64,000 nt of DNA from Liolophura sinensis (taxonomy: Eukaryota > Mollusca > Polyplacophora > Chitonida > Chitonidae), in the NCBI RefSeq assembly GCF_032854445.1, contig NW_027017954.1, forward strand, positions 62,001 through 126,000. Direction: 5' to 3'. This document shows, piece after piece, positions 34,641-46,175 of the stretch. A program made the translations under genes and the position numbers. The notes below the pieces were generated by a model that was not told the DNA's origin, ran no database searches, and was given only the letters and a program-made list of their open reading frames with translations. Position 1 is the stretch's first letter. Each line of letters opens with the position of its first letter.

Positions 34641-34809
34641 ACATGCTATCGAGAGCTTGGTTGACATTTGTGTATGCATATTTCTTTCTATACGTACATT
34701 TTTTCCCTTATTACATCATTTTGCCATTATTGTATATATATGTTATATTTATTGTAAAAAAAAATGGGTACTTATGTACAGTTATCTTTTCTTTTTGGGG
34801 GAGAGTAAG

Positions 34810-35342
34810 TGTTACGAACCATGTTTTTCAATATTGCATTATTTTTTTGTTATTTGTTCCTGAGTCAGTGTCTGACTTACATTTTTCCCTCTGTGCCTGC
34901 TTTGCACTGTAATTCAGTCGAGCGTTCTAGGGGCTTCGGGGTTTATGAGTATAGTGTCATCGTACATAGAGTACACTTTCTGGAAATATGTATCGGTGTT
35001 GTAAACATGTTTAAAACCATCCAGATTATTTTTTACGTTTATCTATAAATATTACCGACAGACTTGTGCAGCTGGCAGTCATTTAGTTAAGTCCATTTGA
35101 GAGCAGTCATTTACTGAAGTCCACTGGAGAGCAGTCATACTTACCGTCCTCCTCTGTGAAGGAGTTTGCTGGGTTTAGACATATCGGCTTTTACGCCATT
35201 TGACTTTCGTACTCCATTTTCTGTACAGGACACTTTGTGAGATTGTGTTTCGCCACCGGCCACTCTTCTCGTCGCCACCCGTGTCTATTCCAAGCAAGCT
35301 TATAGCATTCCTCGCTCCGCTTTAGCCGGTGTCAGGCTTACA
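34810..35342 (+). mobile_element. Right LTR (probable) of the Ty3/gypsy element
   Basis: Preceded by a purine-rich TTTTTGGGGGAGAG and starting TGTTACGAACC. The part from AAACCATCC (35013) to about 35130 matches the left LTR. An internal ~30-40-bp repeat (GCAGTCATTTA-T-AAGTCCA) occurs twice at about 35074-35125. The 3' end, near GGCTTACA, is a guess. Confidence 0.5.
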
Positions 35343-35565
35343 TGGGTTCCTTTGCTTTCCAGGGTTGTTATGTGCTAGTTTTAGTGTCCAAGATTGATGC
35401 CAGCCTATGTTGTGAGATTCATTCTAGCTTGCCTTTAACGATTGCAGTGCAGACAAAAACAGAACAAGAAAGCTGACAATGCAAGCTATAGAACGGTAAC
35501 ACTGAAACATCGACAAATGAGACAGAAGTCTGAAGATAACAGAAATATGTGTTCTATTTTGACAG

Positions 35566-35706
35566 CATGCTCCCCTGGCACATGGGGGCAAAATTGCAAA
35601 CTTACTTGTAGTCTGAACTGTCTTAATGGTCCAACCGGATGTGACGTCAGGAATGGAGCATGTATTGGAGGTTGTACAGATGGACATGAAGGCAGATTTT
35701 GTACCC
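35566..35706 (+). CDS. Copy A exon 11: last EGF-like module
   Basis: Acceptor TTTTGACAG ends at 35565; donor GTAAGC at 35707. 141 nt, phase 1: CSPGTWGQNCKLTCSLNC, NGPTGCDVRNGAC, GCTDGHEGRFCT. A complete EGF-like module. Its final phase-1 base joins the transmembrane exon to give Pro. Confidence 0.88.
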
Positions 35707-36309
35707 GTAAGCATCATTACCTGAAAAAGATTATCTTTGAATGTAAATGCACTCTCTTGGTGACATTTCAACTGATAATAGAACGTCGCCAATAATTTTG
35801 CGTCTAAAAGTAATTCCTAAGGTGCCAGTGGCTTAATGATTATACACAAGAGTATCCTAATATCATTAATATTTGAAAGATCAGCATTTGCTGTCGATTA
35901 CGCTCCATTTACAGGCTGTTTCGGTTTTAATCCTACAACAGATAATTATCTCCATGTGGAAGGCAGGATATCAACAATCCATTGCATATTTCCTTGTTTA
36001 TGTAACTCAGTACGCAGCTCAAAGTCAGTCCCACCTTGAAGATCTAACATATTCCGCCAAAGTTGCACCGCATTAGATTTCCCATACGCCCACCCCTCTC
36101 ACTTTAATAGCATATGTCTGTCGATGTCAGAGTGTAGGCTTTGTCCCACAGCGCCATTGTGTAACGACTTTGTTTAAAAAATAAACATTTCTGTGCTGCT
36201 GAAATGTTCACCGTCATAAAATACATTGCTCGCCAAAAACTGAATAAGATGTAGCACAATAAAATCAGCAATTTCAGCTTTGTTTAAATGTGTATTTTAT
36301 CGTTTGTAG

Positions 36310-36397
36310 CAGTCAACTATAACTACACAGGAGTGGTTATAGGCTGTGTGGCTGTGGTGGTCGCTGTCGTAATCGTCGTTATTGTACTGATGTACAC
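36310..36397 (+). CDS. Copy A exon 12: transmembrane segment
   Basis: Acceptor CGTTTGTAG ends at 36309; donor GTAAGT starts at 36398. The frame reads VNYNYTGVVIGCVAVVVAVV, continuing IVVIVLMYT: about 23 uninterrupted hydrophobic residues after a short polar stalk with a possible N-glycosylation site (NYT). The exon starts with 2 bases and ends with 2, joining a G from exon 13 to make Thr, then Arg-Arg as a stop-transfer signal. It makes the protein a type I membrane protein. Confidence 0.88.
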
Positions 36398-36769
36398 GTA
36401 AGTGATGCCAACTGAAAATAGGACCATGAATGTTTATTCCACAGTATAGGATATAGATATACATGTAATATTTTATGTATTTATTATATTTTTATAATAC
36501 TTTGTTATACACTAAAGGTTGTGATACACCTAAAGCTGTACCCATTGTTCCCTCTCTGTGATACAGAATAATGTGCAATTTAAATCCTAATACGTTTACA
36601 TGTATTCAGAAAATGTGACGAAATAATCCGAATAAATCGATATTAGAGATAAGTATATTGTAATATGCTGCTGTAATAATTTTCGCTTTGTTGGGTTTAT
36701 ATTTTGTGTTAAGATAGTATATCTTTGTTGAAATTATTTAGGTGACCATAGACTGTATTATTTCTACAG

Positions 36770-36980
36770 GAGAAGATGTCACGGTAATAAGTCAGGAGGA
36801 ACCTCTGAGCGTTCGGATCCGGCCCACGTCCAAAATCGGGAGAGTTCTAATCAAGGGAGAGAAGCGCGGATTTCAACTCCAGTGGACAGCAACCCGTATG
36901 AGAGTGTTTATGAGAATGAATACGACAAAATCCGATTTTCTTGTAATGACACCGAGGCCAGTTACACACCTGTTACTTAA
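36770..36980 (+). CDS. Copy A exon 13: cytoplasmic tail with clustered tyrosine motifs and stop
   Basis: Acceptor ATTTCTACAG ends at 36769. The frame set by exon 12 starts RRCHGNKSGGTSERS and runs 69 codons to TAA at 36978-36980. Near the end it reads SNPYESVYENEYDKIRFS, with Tyr codons at 36897, 36909 and 36921, and later TEASYTPVT. YESV and YDKI are YxxV/YxxI motifs four residues apart, a compressed ITAM-like arrangement. YENE fits a YxN SH2-binding motif (known for GRB2). No kinase or phosphatase domain is present, so signalling by recruited SH2 proteins is inferred. A longer overlapping frame (36742-37077) is out of phase with exon 12. Confidence 0.82.
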
Positions 36981-39900
36981 TTTCATGGCTTTGGACGCGA
37001 AACGCTTCCTGGAAAGAACGGGAGATAGTGAACCGTTAAAAATGACAAGTTTTGAACATATATATAGTTTGAATTAGATAATTCGCTCCTAAAAACAGCA
37101 CACTTTGTTTTCAATTTTGAAAAGGTTCAAAGGGCTAATGCTTCTTTTAGTTTGGGGCTCGATGAGGGCGATGTTGGTGGACACAACTGTCGTGTTTTAG
37201 CGGTCCTACTCGCCCTCGTCCTACAGGGGTGTAAGCATTTGACCTAGCTGGCTGTACAGACTGCAGGGAATTTACCGAACACTGCAGGACCTTCTGATTA
37301 ATAACAGACCCTTTTATTCAGATTTTGGAAAGATATTTTTGTAATAACTCTGACTTTGCTAAGGAAAAGTAATGAAAAGTCACCATATTTTTTTTCAAGC
37401 AATGACTCTACCGGACGGTTTTCTGCCAGCTTACCGTGACAAGTTACTGCAGTATCCTGTCCAACATGTACGCATTGTGACAGGGGCCGCCGTTCTCGGT
37501 TCCCTGCTTATAAACGTGTGGTTCAAAATACATCAGTTTTACACTTAAGCCGCAAAATCCAATTTATTGCACCGATACCTGTATCCACTATAAGACACCA
37601 CACTGACAATCGAGAGCTAATATTTTTTCACGTGACAGCCAATTATCACGTGACGCTTTCAGGGCTATGGATTGGCCAAGTTCAAAAGGGCTTCTACAAC
37701 ATGGCTTCTTGGAGTGAATTGTCCGTCATTGCCATATCCCCAATAATCAACTCCATGATCTCGGCTTTCAAAATTTTTTAGAATTTTTTGAACATATTTT
37801 TCGATGACAACTTTGTCGTTTATCATGGTTCCTATGTATGTATAGTGGCAGACTTTATGTCACTTTAATTACACAGGAAAACATTATGGGTTTTATGGAC
37901 CTAGAAAGTCCTAAATTTAACTTGAAAATTATAATAACCCTATCAAATTTAAATTTCAAAGTTCTGAGCATATATTTAGTGGATATATAACAACAGTATA
38001 CTAATATTATATCTCAAAACAATTAAGCAGTGTAGCTTATAAGCCTAAAGACCTAATAGTGTTCACATAGAGTGTAAGTAAACAAGCGCTTACAACCCGA
38101 GTTTCAAGTCAGCGTTTGTGTGACTTGAGCACTTTTCCTTCCAAAATTTTCATGGTCTAGACAGTTTTGCGCCAGTTAGGATATTACAATAAACTTTTGG
38201 ACTACGGATTTCAGCTAGACGTATGAGCTGTATAAACATTTATTCGTTTTGCCATTGCCGGTGAAGTAACAACATACTTGTATATGGATCTGGGAGGTTC
38301 AACGTGTTCGTGAGAGGTCATATTTTGGCAAACCAACAGGAAGACACATCTCCAGGTGCCTACAAAGATAATGGTCAGGCAATCTAGATGTTTTGTCAAA
38401 GAAACCATTCGTGGATTGAACCACAGGAGGTCAGATTATATCCTGATTTGCTCAGTGTAACTTTATTGCTTTCACACCTCAGGCGACCTCTACATAGGGC
38501 TAATCCTACTGGCTGCCAGTGGCTGTCTTGACAATAGCCAGCTGGGCTTTAAAGCAAAGAAGCTTTACTGCCATTGACCAGTAAACCACAAACTTCACTG
38601 GTCAAGACAAAGATGCATATTACAATATTGCAAATTTTCAATCACTATCAAAGCTGCCGAAGTTTGTGGCCACCATTTTGAATTTTTTAAATATTTAATA
38701 GTTATTAATTTTGAAAGTCTTGGGCGCGTACGGCATGTTAATATTGGTCTTTGCTACAATATATAGCGGTTGTTGGCCGCGTTGGACAGGTGTCCGCGTA
38801 GTACAGGTCGTTAAACATGGAAAATCGCTCGGTCCCGGCAGAGAGTGGCCGCTTAGGACAGTTAGACGCTAAACACAGGTGGCCGTAAGTACAGATTTGA
38901 CTGGATAGATCTTTTGTTACTAAAACGAACATGATTGCTGTTCAGAGCTAGTGAGCGGACATGCTCTGTTGGCACACAGATGATTCCTGACTAAATCACA
39001 TTGTCCATTTAAAATAATCGAAGTCCGCTAACTTAACATTTGCCGTATTCCGAATGGAACGTGAGTATTTTCATCAGTAACATTCACCATGTTAACTGTT
39101 CTGTGGTACAGATCATTCGTAGATCTAATGTTAATTTAAAAAATTAACACCATTAGACGACCATATTATTTAACTACAATACATATTTATACAATACATG
39201 TACACAGACCTAATGACTCCTCTTAATTATACGACTAATTTTTTTAAAGTAAGCATCTACGAAAATGTAAGAACCAGAGAATACGAGACATACCTACATA
39301 CATTTTATACATATTTGTTACTTCCAAGCGAAGTTGGATGCTTTTGTTGACAAATGCTCTTTAGGCTTTTAAGTTTTCTTATAATATTAATTTTGATACC
39401 TTTTAATTTACAGTTGTATTATCTGGTATTATTCCTGCATAAACCATGATTCTGCTGGTGGACTAAGTGTTCCCAAGGCCATGCTTTTGACATCAGTGCA
39501 TAAAATGTTTACCTAATTGTGGCTATTAAAATAAAGCCATGGTGCTGGGCGGGTGAGGGGGGCATTCACATGAACAGTTAGAATCACACCCTAGGGTATT
39601 TCACCCGTTTCGTGTCACCATTTGCCAATTATCACAAAGTGGTAGTCGTCAATCAGTGGCAGTGGCCTTTGTTAATTAGTTGGACAGTCTTCAATTTATG
39701 TTTACGCAATTTTCATTTTGGATATTTTTAAATTGTATTTGTTTTGCTAACACTTTTTATATCGATTGACAGAGGCATTACTTATGGATAACAATAAGTA
39801 AGTAAAACTTTTTGTATCAGTAATTAAACTTATTACTTTGATCTCCATTGCGTCTTTACTGTGCTGTGTTTGTTTGTGAGTTATCTGCTTAGGTTTGAAA

Positions 39901-40502
39901 AGCGGTGGATTTTACATTTTTCCCATTGTATATACGTGCGATTGTGGTTTGTGTGCTCTCCGACGTCCGCTTGTCTGTAAAGTAAGCAAACGGACGATGG
40001 CTGGATTGTTTAGCGACTTGAAGTAACTGAGCAGGTATACTTTTTGCACTATAATAAAACATACGAGGTATTCTTTGAACACTACTTATCTCGATCTGAC
40101 AGCTCCTGATATCCTATCCCACAGATTAAACTATCTCTATAAAGGCAAATTACGCAGCCAAAATTTCGTGTAAGGCTTGCACTAAACTGTAGTGTAGCGG
40201 GCCTTGTAGAGAGGAGATGTATCGTACGCAGATATATAGTGTAAGCAGCAGTCTACGTTCAAATGCAGTATTAGCGACAGCCATACCACGCTGTAGCGAA
40301 GAAAAGTGACTACACTGGGCAATGATGTAGACATTAGGTCAAATGTCCTGCACCGTGAAATGGGGTGGTCTAATATTGTCAAAGGCACCAAAGTTTTCCA
40401 GATACAAGCTCTCAATATATTTCACCATGTACTCTACATCGAAATCAATCTTCTATCTCTCGGGCATCGCCATTTCCTGATAGCTACGAAATACAGTTCA
40501 TT
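36981..40502. other. 3' flank of copy A and intergenic DNA, no gene seen
   Basis: Holds the dispersed repeat at 37130-37860 and otherwise AT-rich unique sequence. No AATAAA lies close behind the stop; one candidate, ACAATAAACTTTT, is near 38188. A short region near 38765-38900 has phrases like GGCCGC-T-GGACAG repeated imperfectly and may be a decayed element. No open frame here has recognisable motifs. Confidence 0.5.
37130..37860 (+). repeat. Dispersed repeat, copy 2 (~0.7 kb)
   Basis: Same-direction partner of 28050-28745 with scattered substitutions and small indels. It begins about 150 bases after the copy A stop codon, so the transcript 3' end of copy A may run into it. Confidence 0.75.
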
Positions 40503-42040
40503 TATAAACTCTGTCAAAAAAGAAACGCGAACCCTGTCCTCGGATAGCAAAAATTCGTTCGAATAAAGTTATTGCTTCCAAACTAAATTTTAGCCAAATG
40601 GAATGAAATTATACACGTTTTTAATGAGGATTACCATCCAAACAACTGCCTTTTCTCTCCTAAGTGTATTTTATTGCTTATGACGTCACAACGCATGGAC
40701 TGACCCTGTTGACGTCGCACACAGAACCATTCACATACAAATCATGTCAATGGCAGTTATAGTGTGGAGGTGTATAAAAGCCCATGTGCTTTCGTATTTC
40801 ATTCATTCATTCGTCGACGAAAGGCAGTCGGTAAAATGCCGCGACTGAGTGCTGCCGACCGAAATATCGCCATTGGTCGTCTTCAAGCCGGAGAAAGTTT
40901 TGGTACTATTGCACGACACCTAAATGTTCACAAAACAACTATATCCCGACTTTGGAGCCGTTACAACAACTTTAATTCGACCAACGATCGCCCGAAGAAG
41001 TGGAAGGCCATGGATCACGACCCCACTTCAAGATCGGTACATCCGGGTCCTTCACCTGCGTAATCGGCATGCCCTACCAACCGTGGCTGCCACACAAATA
41101 CCAGGTTTGAGGAGAGTGTCGGCTCAAACGATTAGGAACCGTCTGAAAGAAGCGGGTTTACGTGCCTGTAGACCAGTTGTTGGACCTGTAATACGCCCCT
41201 TACATCGACGCCTACGACTCAGGTGGTGCAACAACGTAAGGATATGGACTTTACAAAACTGGAGGCGCATCTGGTTTTCTGATGAATTCCATTTTCTTTT
41301 GACACGTCACGACGGAAGACAGCGTGTGTATGGGAGACGTCATGAACGCTTTGCGCCCATCGTCCGGCAGGTGGACAGATTTGGCGGAGGCAGTGTTATG
41401 GTTTGGGGAGCCATCTCGTACAACCAGAAATCAGACTTGGTGATAGTTCCAGGGAACCTGACAGCCCAACGTTACATCAACCGCGTGTTACAGCCTCACC
41501 TTCTCCCGATTATTGACCGACAGACACAGCTTTTTCAACAGGACAACGCCAGGCCTCATACTGCACGTGCAACAATGAACTTTCTGCAGGATTCCAATGT
41601 CAATGTCTTGCCGTGGCCCTCTAAATCACCAGACCTCAACCCTATTGAACACCTGTGGGATACTCTGGATCGACACGTGGGTCAACGTCAGCCACCGCTA
41701 CAGACGCTTCAACAGCTCTCCGTTGCGTTACAGGAGGAGTGGAGGGCCATTCCCCAGGAGAGAATCCGGCGTCTTATCTGTTCTTGTCCAAGGAGATGCC
41801 GTGCATGATTGCAGCTCGTGGTGGTCATACGAGATACTGAGGAAGACGCCCCCTGGTGAGCAACTGGTGTCTGTGAGATGACTTTTAAAAAGACAGTTTT
41901 AAACATGACCATCTTGATTATTATTCTGCCAAATTTCTGACTTCTGTCTTCAATAAGAAAAAAGTTGTGCCGTCCTAAAACTAAATATTAAAATTTCTAA
42001 AATACGGGGGTTTGCGTTTCTTTTTTTGACAGAGTTTATA
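40503..42040 (+). mobile_element. Tc1/mariner-type DNA transposon (DD34E), ~1.53 kb with TIRs
   Basis: AACTCTGTCAAAAAAGAAAC at the left end (from 40507) is mirrored at the right end (GCGTTTCTTTTTTTGACAGA to 42032), with TATA at both outer edges as expected for TA target duplication. The TIRs are about 30 bp. The interior holds one transposase gene with two frameshifts. Confidence 0.92.
40836..41876 (+). pseudogene. Tc1-like transposase, two frameshifts
   Basis: Starts MPRLSAADRNIAIGRLQAGE with a helix-turn-helix (GTIARHLNVHKTTISRLWSR). Near 41000 the frame changes, then continues SGRPWITTPLQDRYIR to the catalytic core. Catalytic residues: Asp in WFSDEF (41281), Asp in QQDNARPHTA (41542) and Glu in NPIEHLWD (41647), with 34 residues between the last two. 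Near the C-terminus a second frame change separates RRCRA from IAARGGHTRY (ending TGA about 41840). Otherwise close to full length, so the copy is young but probably inactive. Confidence 0.88.
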
Positions 42041-43400
42041 TCTATTTTATTGGTGTTTTTCGCCGTTCGCCAGAATCTTTTACTTATGGTGAGAGGAAAC
42101 GGGACATTGCACGCGGGACTAACATGCATGCATGATACAAAGGATATTAAGGATTTACTACAATGTTTTATAAGTTTTTGGAGGTATAAACGAAAACCCG
42201 CTATGCAAGCTGTGTGAGTCCGAGTAATTTAATTTGAGGAATAAAATAATATTATCTAACTCGCTGCAACCGCACTGGTGAGAGGCTCCTGAGTCATTGT
42301 ACTGTGGAAGCCCTGTAAATACTCGGCCACGGGTCCCTCGCAACTCTCGTCGGCTGATGTCATGTTTTTCCTTCTGTTGCCTGGAAAAAGAGTTGTTGTC
42401 ATGGCACCCCAAATACTTCAAAGGTCATCAACGGTCCCACTTCTCGTAGTTTCAGGTCCCAGGCGTTGATCTCGCGTTTCGCTTTGGCTGGCGTCAAGTG
42501 ACAGTTGGATAATTCAGATGAGGACTGTTCATATACAATGTTGAAGAGAACACTCTTGGTGCGAGCTATATTTGTGGGGGCACATGACTTGTGTGTAAAT
42601 ATACAACATATCGTATTTCACTGGTTCTATGTGACCATTGATAACCATTATAGAGTCGTCGATGTTGTTGTACTTACTATTGCTGTAGTCTTATATACTG
42701 TATTTTTGCAGGCTGTGGGAGCGCATCTTGGTCGCGGCATTTATACATTCATTGATTTGGTTATTGTTTAACGCCATATTCAAGAGGTTTTCACTTATAC
42801 CATGGCGAGAAAACCCTCAACCTTTAACATTTTACTGAAAAATTTTCTGCTTGCAACGTAGAGATACGCACACCATATTGGTGGAAGGCAAGCGACCCTC
42901 AAGGAACTTCAGACTGTACAACCAATCTAACAAGTCGTCTGCCACAAAGCGCCATCGCCAACGACAAATTCAATGTCCATGTTTGAACTCCAGCGTTGTG
43001 TGTCCTTGTGATTAAATGGCAATAGCCTTAACCTCTCTCTATCCATTGCCAACAATCTGAGGATGATCGTGGGTTTTGCAGATCGGTTTCGTCTCAACAT
43101 AATGCTGATCACCGTTGTATAAGTAAAATATTCTTAAGTACGGTGTAAAACACCAATCAAAACATAAAGTAAAAAAAATGTGACATGTTGTTACTGCAGT
43201 ATGTCGAGCTGATTCAATACGTCGACACAGTCCATATACAAGCGCAATAAGCGCAAGGCCATTTCACAACAGTTTCCTCTGGGCATGCCCAGAAGGCAGT
43301 AATATGCAGCGACTCGCTGTCTTGCCTTTTGGCAATTTAAAATAATAAGTTTAAAAATCCATTGATACTTGAGATAATAGCCAAATACCGAAAACTACTT
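42041..43400. other. Intergenic, no gene; SINE family 1 pieces
   Basis: SINE 3'-end fragments at about 42045-42085 (reverse) and 43045-43170 (forward, with ATGATCGTGGGTTTT and ATATTCTTAAGTACGGTGTA). Remaining sequence is unremarkable. A short frame at 42505 with DNSDEDC is discussed under rejected items. Confidence 0.55.
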
Positions 43401-43424
43401 AAAAGAGGTAAAGATATTTTATTC

Positions 43425-44178
43425 TGCTGAATACCAAGTCACACTGGTATCCATGGAAACACAGTCGTGGACAGGGAAGCAAAAGCTGCCCTGTATAAAC
43501 CTGTATCTCGGGTTAAAATCCCTTATTCTGACGTGAAGTCTAATATTCTTAAATATATTCATCGCCTTTGGCAGGGTGAATGGGACTTGCAGATCCACAA
43601 TAAACTGCATGCCATCCATCATCTCATTGGCTACAATGCCTATACTTGTCAAATGTCTCGTAGAGACCAAGTAGTTTTAACGAGGTGTCGTACTGGGCCT
43701 TCTCATCTGACACACAATTTCATCTTAGATGAGAGCAGTGCTCCCGAGTGTGTTGGATGTAATGCACAATATGGCATCAAACATATCTTGGTTGACTGTT
43801 TACTTTGCCCATATTAAGCAAAGGCTCTACACGGTCAACTCTATATATGATTTATTTGACAGCATCGCTGGCGATGTTGTCATAAATTATTTGAAGGTCA
43901 TTGGCCTATATCATAAAATATAAATTTTAATTGTCATAAATACCCATAGATAAACATGTATATACATATAGATTTATACATGTACTATAATCCTGGTTTT
44001 CGAGTTTTAACTCTTATTTTTCTTTTATACGATTTTAATCATGTCTGTGCTTTTTGTTTTGCTTTTGATGTTCATATTGTCATATCGAAAACCTTAACAG
44101 TCTCGCGTTTTCACCTTGTTCTCGCCACGATATGGCTGAAATATTGCCGATGTGGCGTTAAGCAATAATCATTCATTC
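43425..44178 (+). mobile_element. LINE 3' end: RNase H and C-terminal tail plus 3' UTR
   Basis: The coding part reads PSHTGIHGNTVVDREAKAAL (RNase H end), LTRCRTGPSHLTHNFIL and CVGCNAQYGIKHILVDC. After a frame change near 43815 it ends LYTVNSIYDLFDS and VINYLKVIGLYHKI with a stop at about 43921. These are the C-terminal signatures of RNase H-bearing LINEs of the I/Jockey-like group. The 3' UTR ends in CCACGATATGGCTGAAATAT, TGCCGATGTGGCG and an ATTCATTC-type tail. Confidence 0.8.
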
Positions 44179-44699
44179 CATTTCACAACATCACGTTTAA
44201 CACAAATTATCATAAAACTAAGGAAGTATATAAAGTACAAAAATAAAACACAATCATAAAAAGAGAAGCGGTCAACAGTTCCAATGATGTAGGGAAGACG
44301 GAAGATATGTTCTAGGCCACTGAGTGAAATCAGTATTCAAATCGTGTAACATGCTGAAATATCAATTGTTGATAGCAAAATATGTATCTCAGTTGCGCTT
44401 TGGTTTGTACTGTTCATGTATTCAACGTGGCGATCTAATTTATCACGATAAGCATACGGTCCTTAGGCCCCGATTAAGCGGAACAAAACACAATCATGAA
44501 GTCGGGGCGCAGAGATTCTCAACCCTATGTCCATAAATACTTATAAGAGAATACTATTCATGGTAAAACTTAAGAAATTTGGAGTGAAGGCGTTTGATAA
44601 AATAACCTTAACTCATTAATTTTTGCAGCAAAATCTTGTGACATTGATTGAAATCGTCTCACAACACGCAGGGTATACCTAAAAGGCGAGATATGTACA

Positions 44700-45380
44700 C
44701 GTCATATGCAGGACCCTTCGGTATACTGCTGTCAAAGTAAGGATAATTTATAATGTCAAAATTGAAACTATACCTCTTCTCGTAAAGTCTGCGAGAGAGA
44801 AAACCGTTTTGGTCTTTGTACAGATATAGGTCCAGATAAGATGTACGATCTAAGTAGACTATGGTTCCCTTTAAATCCAGCGTTTAAAGCCAGGAGATCA
44901 TCAATACACCGTTTAGTGAAAGAGGAAGATTGGGCCTGGCGAGGATTACTCGTGCTGGTTTCTGCATATAGTCGTATCCATATGAGAACAGGTATAGGCC
45001 ACAATTTGTATCCATGGGAATACCTATAGACTCTTGATATATGGTTTCCCAGAATTTCACACAGATGTTATTAATGAGAAATTCAAGCAGCTCAATGAAC
45101 ACGGAAACATCCCATGAATGGTAACCTATGTATGTAGTGGGACTGAAGAAGGCTTCGTTGCCTTTGACGTTAATGTAGCAGTAACCCAGTTTGATTAAAA
45201 ATCCATACAATTAGTGATGAAATTCTACCATTTAAATCCGAATGAGGAATTGTCTTATACGGAGTGGGGAAATCCCAAGTACTCAAAACTGTACGTGTAT
45301 TTGAGGGTCTAAGTACCTCAGTGAGACGTTTGGAGATTTTAACGAACCACCTACAGTTAACGCCTTAATTTTTTCACACT
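44700..45380 (-). mobile_element. Reverse-transcriptase fragment, Penelope-like or related
   Basis: On the minus strand: STWDFPTPYKTIPHSDLNGR (about 45280-45215), then ELLEFLINNICVKFWETIYQ, ESIGIPMDTNCGLYLFSYGY (about 45090-44960) and RCIDDLLALNAGF (about 44915-44870). The GIPMGTN-like block followed by Y/C-IDD marks an RT palm. The first Asp of the expected Y-I-D-D region is kept. Frameshifts break it. Family placement is from memory and not firm. Confidence 0.6.
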
Positions 45381-45484
45381 GAATTCCACTACAGTACTTT
45401 TTCAAAAATTACTACTTCTTGTAGTGCCTTCGTGATTAGAGTAGATTCCCCCGGAGCCCGAGCGAAACCCTCGACCAACATAGT

Positions 45485-45575
45485 CTGGTTTTAACTCTTA
45501 GCGACCGCATTGGTAATAGACTCCTGGGTCATTGCGGCGCGCTGGCGTGCTAACCACCTCGGGTACGGAGGCCTC
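45485..45575 (-). mobile_element. SINE family 1, 5' part
   Basis: GCGACCGCATTGGTAATAGA, CTCCTGGGTCATTGCGGCGC and GCTAACCACCTCGGGTACGG read as the reverse complement of the SINE tRNA-like head. Confidence 0.7.
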
Positions 45576-45884
45576 ACTTGTCACACTGAGTTCCATTTAA
45601 TGGAACAGTGTTCTTGTCCATGGACTCTACATGCCGTAACATGTATAAGGCTACTTCCTGGTTTTTATTTCAACCTCTACGTTTTTCTAGCGCTTGAATG
45701 CACTTGAATACAGTAGCCCTACATAGAGCAGTGCATGTGAAATGTCGCTCATTTCCTTCGAAATGTTGCTTCTCTGCATAGCTACTCAAGCGAGTACTTA
45801 TACAAAGACGTTTTAAGCCCACAAAATTATGAGATATCCGACCAGTGTGGCCTTAGATCGATCCGCGTAAACTACCAAAATTTA

Positions 45885-46175
45885 TGTAGAAACATAAATA
45901 TGAGAGCTAATGAAAGCTGTTGAAAAAATTTCATGGCTGGAAACCTTAATATTGCGGAATGAGTCTGCTTTTGAGGGATACGAAACACAGATAGCCAAGA
46001 AGCATAAATATAAAAGCTAATAAAAACTATTATCCTGTGTTGGAGACAATGTGAATCATCGCCGAGCTCATGTAGTAACACCGTACTTTAGGTCTTTGTT
46101 ATGAGCCAGTCTGTGGTTATGTCTGTCACTGTAACCCACGTGTAACCCGTGACACATAACAGTGATATTATATAG
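45885..46175 (+). repeat. Five-copy conserved noncoding block, copy 3
   Basis: The longest of the five copies; it shares GAGACAATGTGAATCATCGC, CACCGTACTTTAGGTC and ATGTCTGTCACTGTAACCCA with the others. GTCACTGTAACCCACGTG, then TAACCCGTGACAC, forms an imperfect inverted repeat around a CACGTG E-box in this copy. It starts about 1.05 kb upstream of the intact signal exon of copy B. Confidence 0.6.

Larger units (their letters stand above)
30422..35342 (+). mobile_element. Ty3/gypsy retrotransposon remnant with integrase before reverse transcriptase (Gmr1-like order)
   Basis: Domain order on the + strand is gag start (ATG at 30789), SCAN-like gag part (31401-31690), protease region (31760-32065), integrase (about 32464-33210), then RT (33520-34130) and RNase H (34420-34640). 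LTR remnants lie at 30422-30616 and about 34810-35342. Stops, frameshifts, an active-site change in the protease and internal deletion of the RT catalytic part show it is inactive. Integrase ahead of RT is the Ty1/copia-like order known in Gmr1-type Ty3/gypsy elements. A SINE (33255-33512) and a LINE tail (34274-34358) are nested in it. It sits in the intron between exons 10 and 11. Confidence 0.8.

Noticed and set aside
36742-37077. 111-codon frame over the last exon (MTIDCIISTGEDV...)
   Set aside because: It overlaps the cytoplasmic exon in a different frame. The frame fixed by the transmembrane exon gives the NPYESVYENEYDKI tail and a stop at 36980.
42505-42771. DNSDEDC motif resembling the end of an LDL-receptor class A repeat
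   Set aside because: Only seven residues match, a stop lies four codons upstream, and no further cysteine pattern or splice site is seen. Probably chance or too decayed to call.
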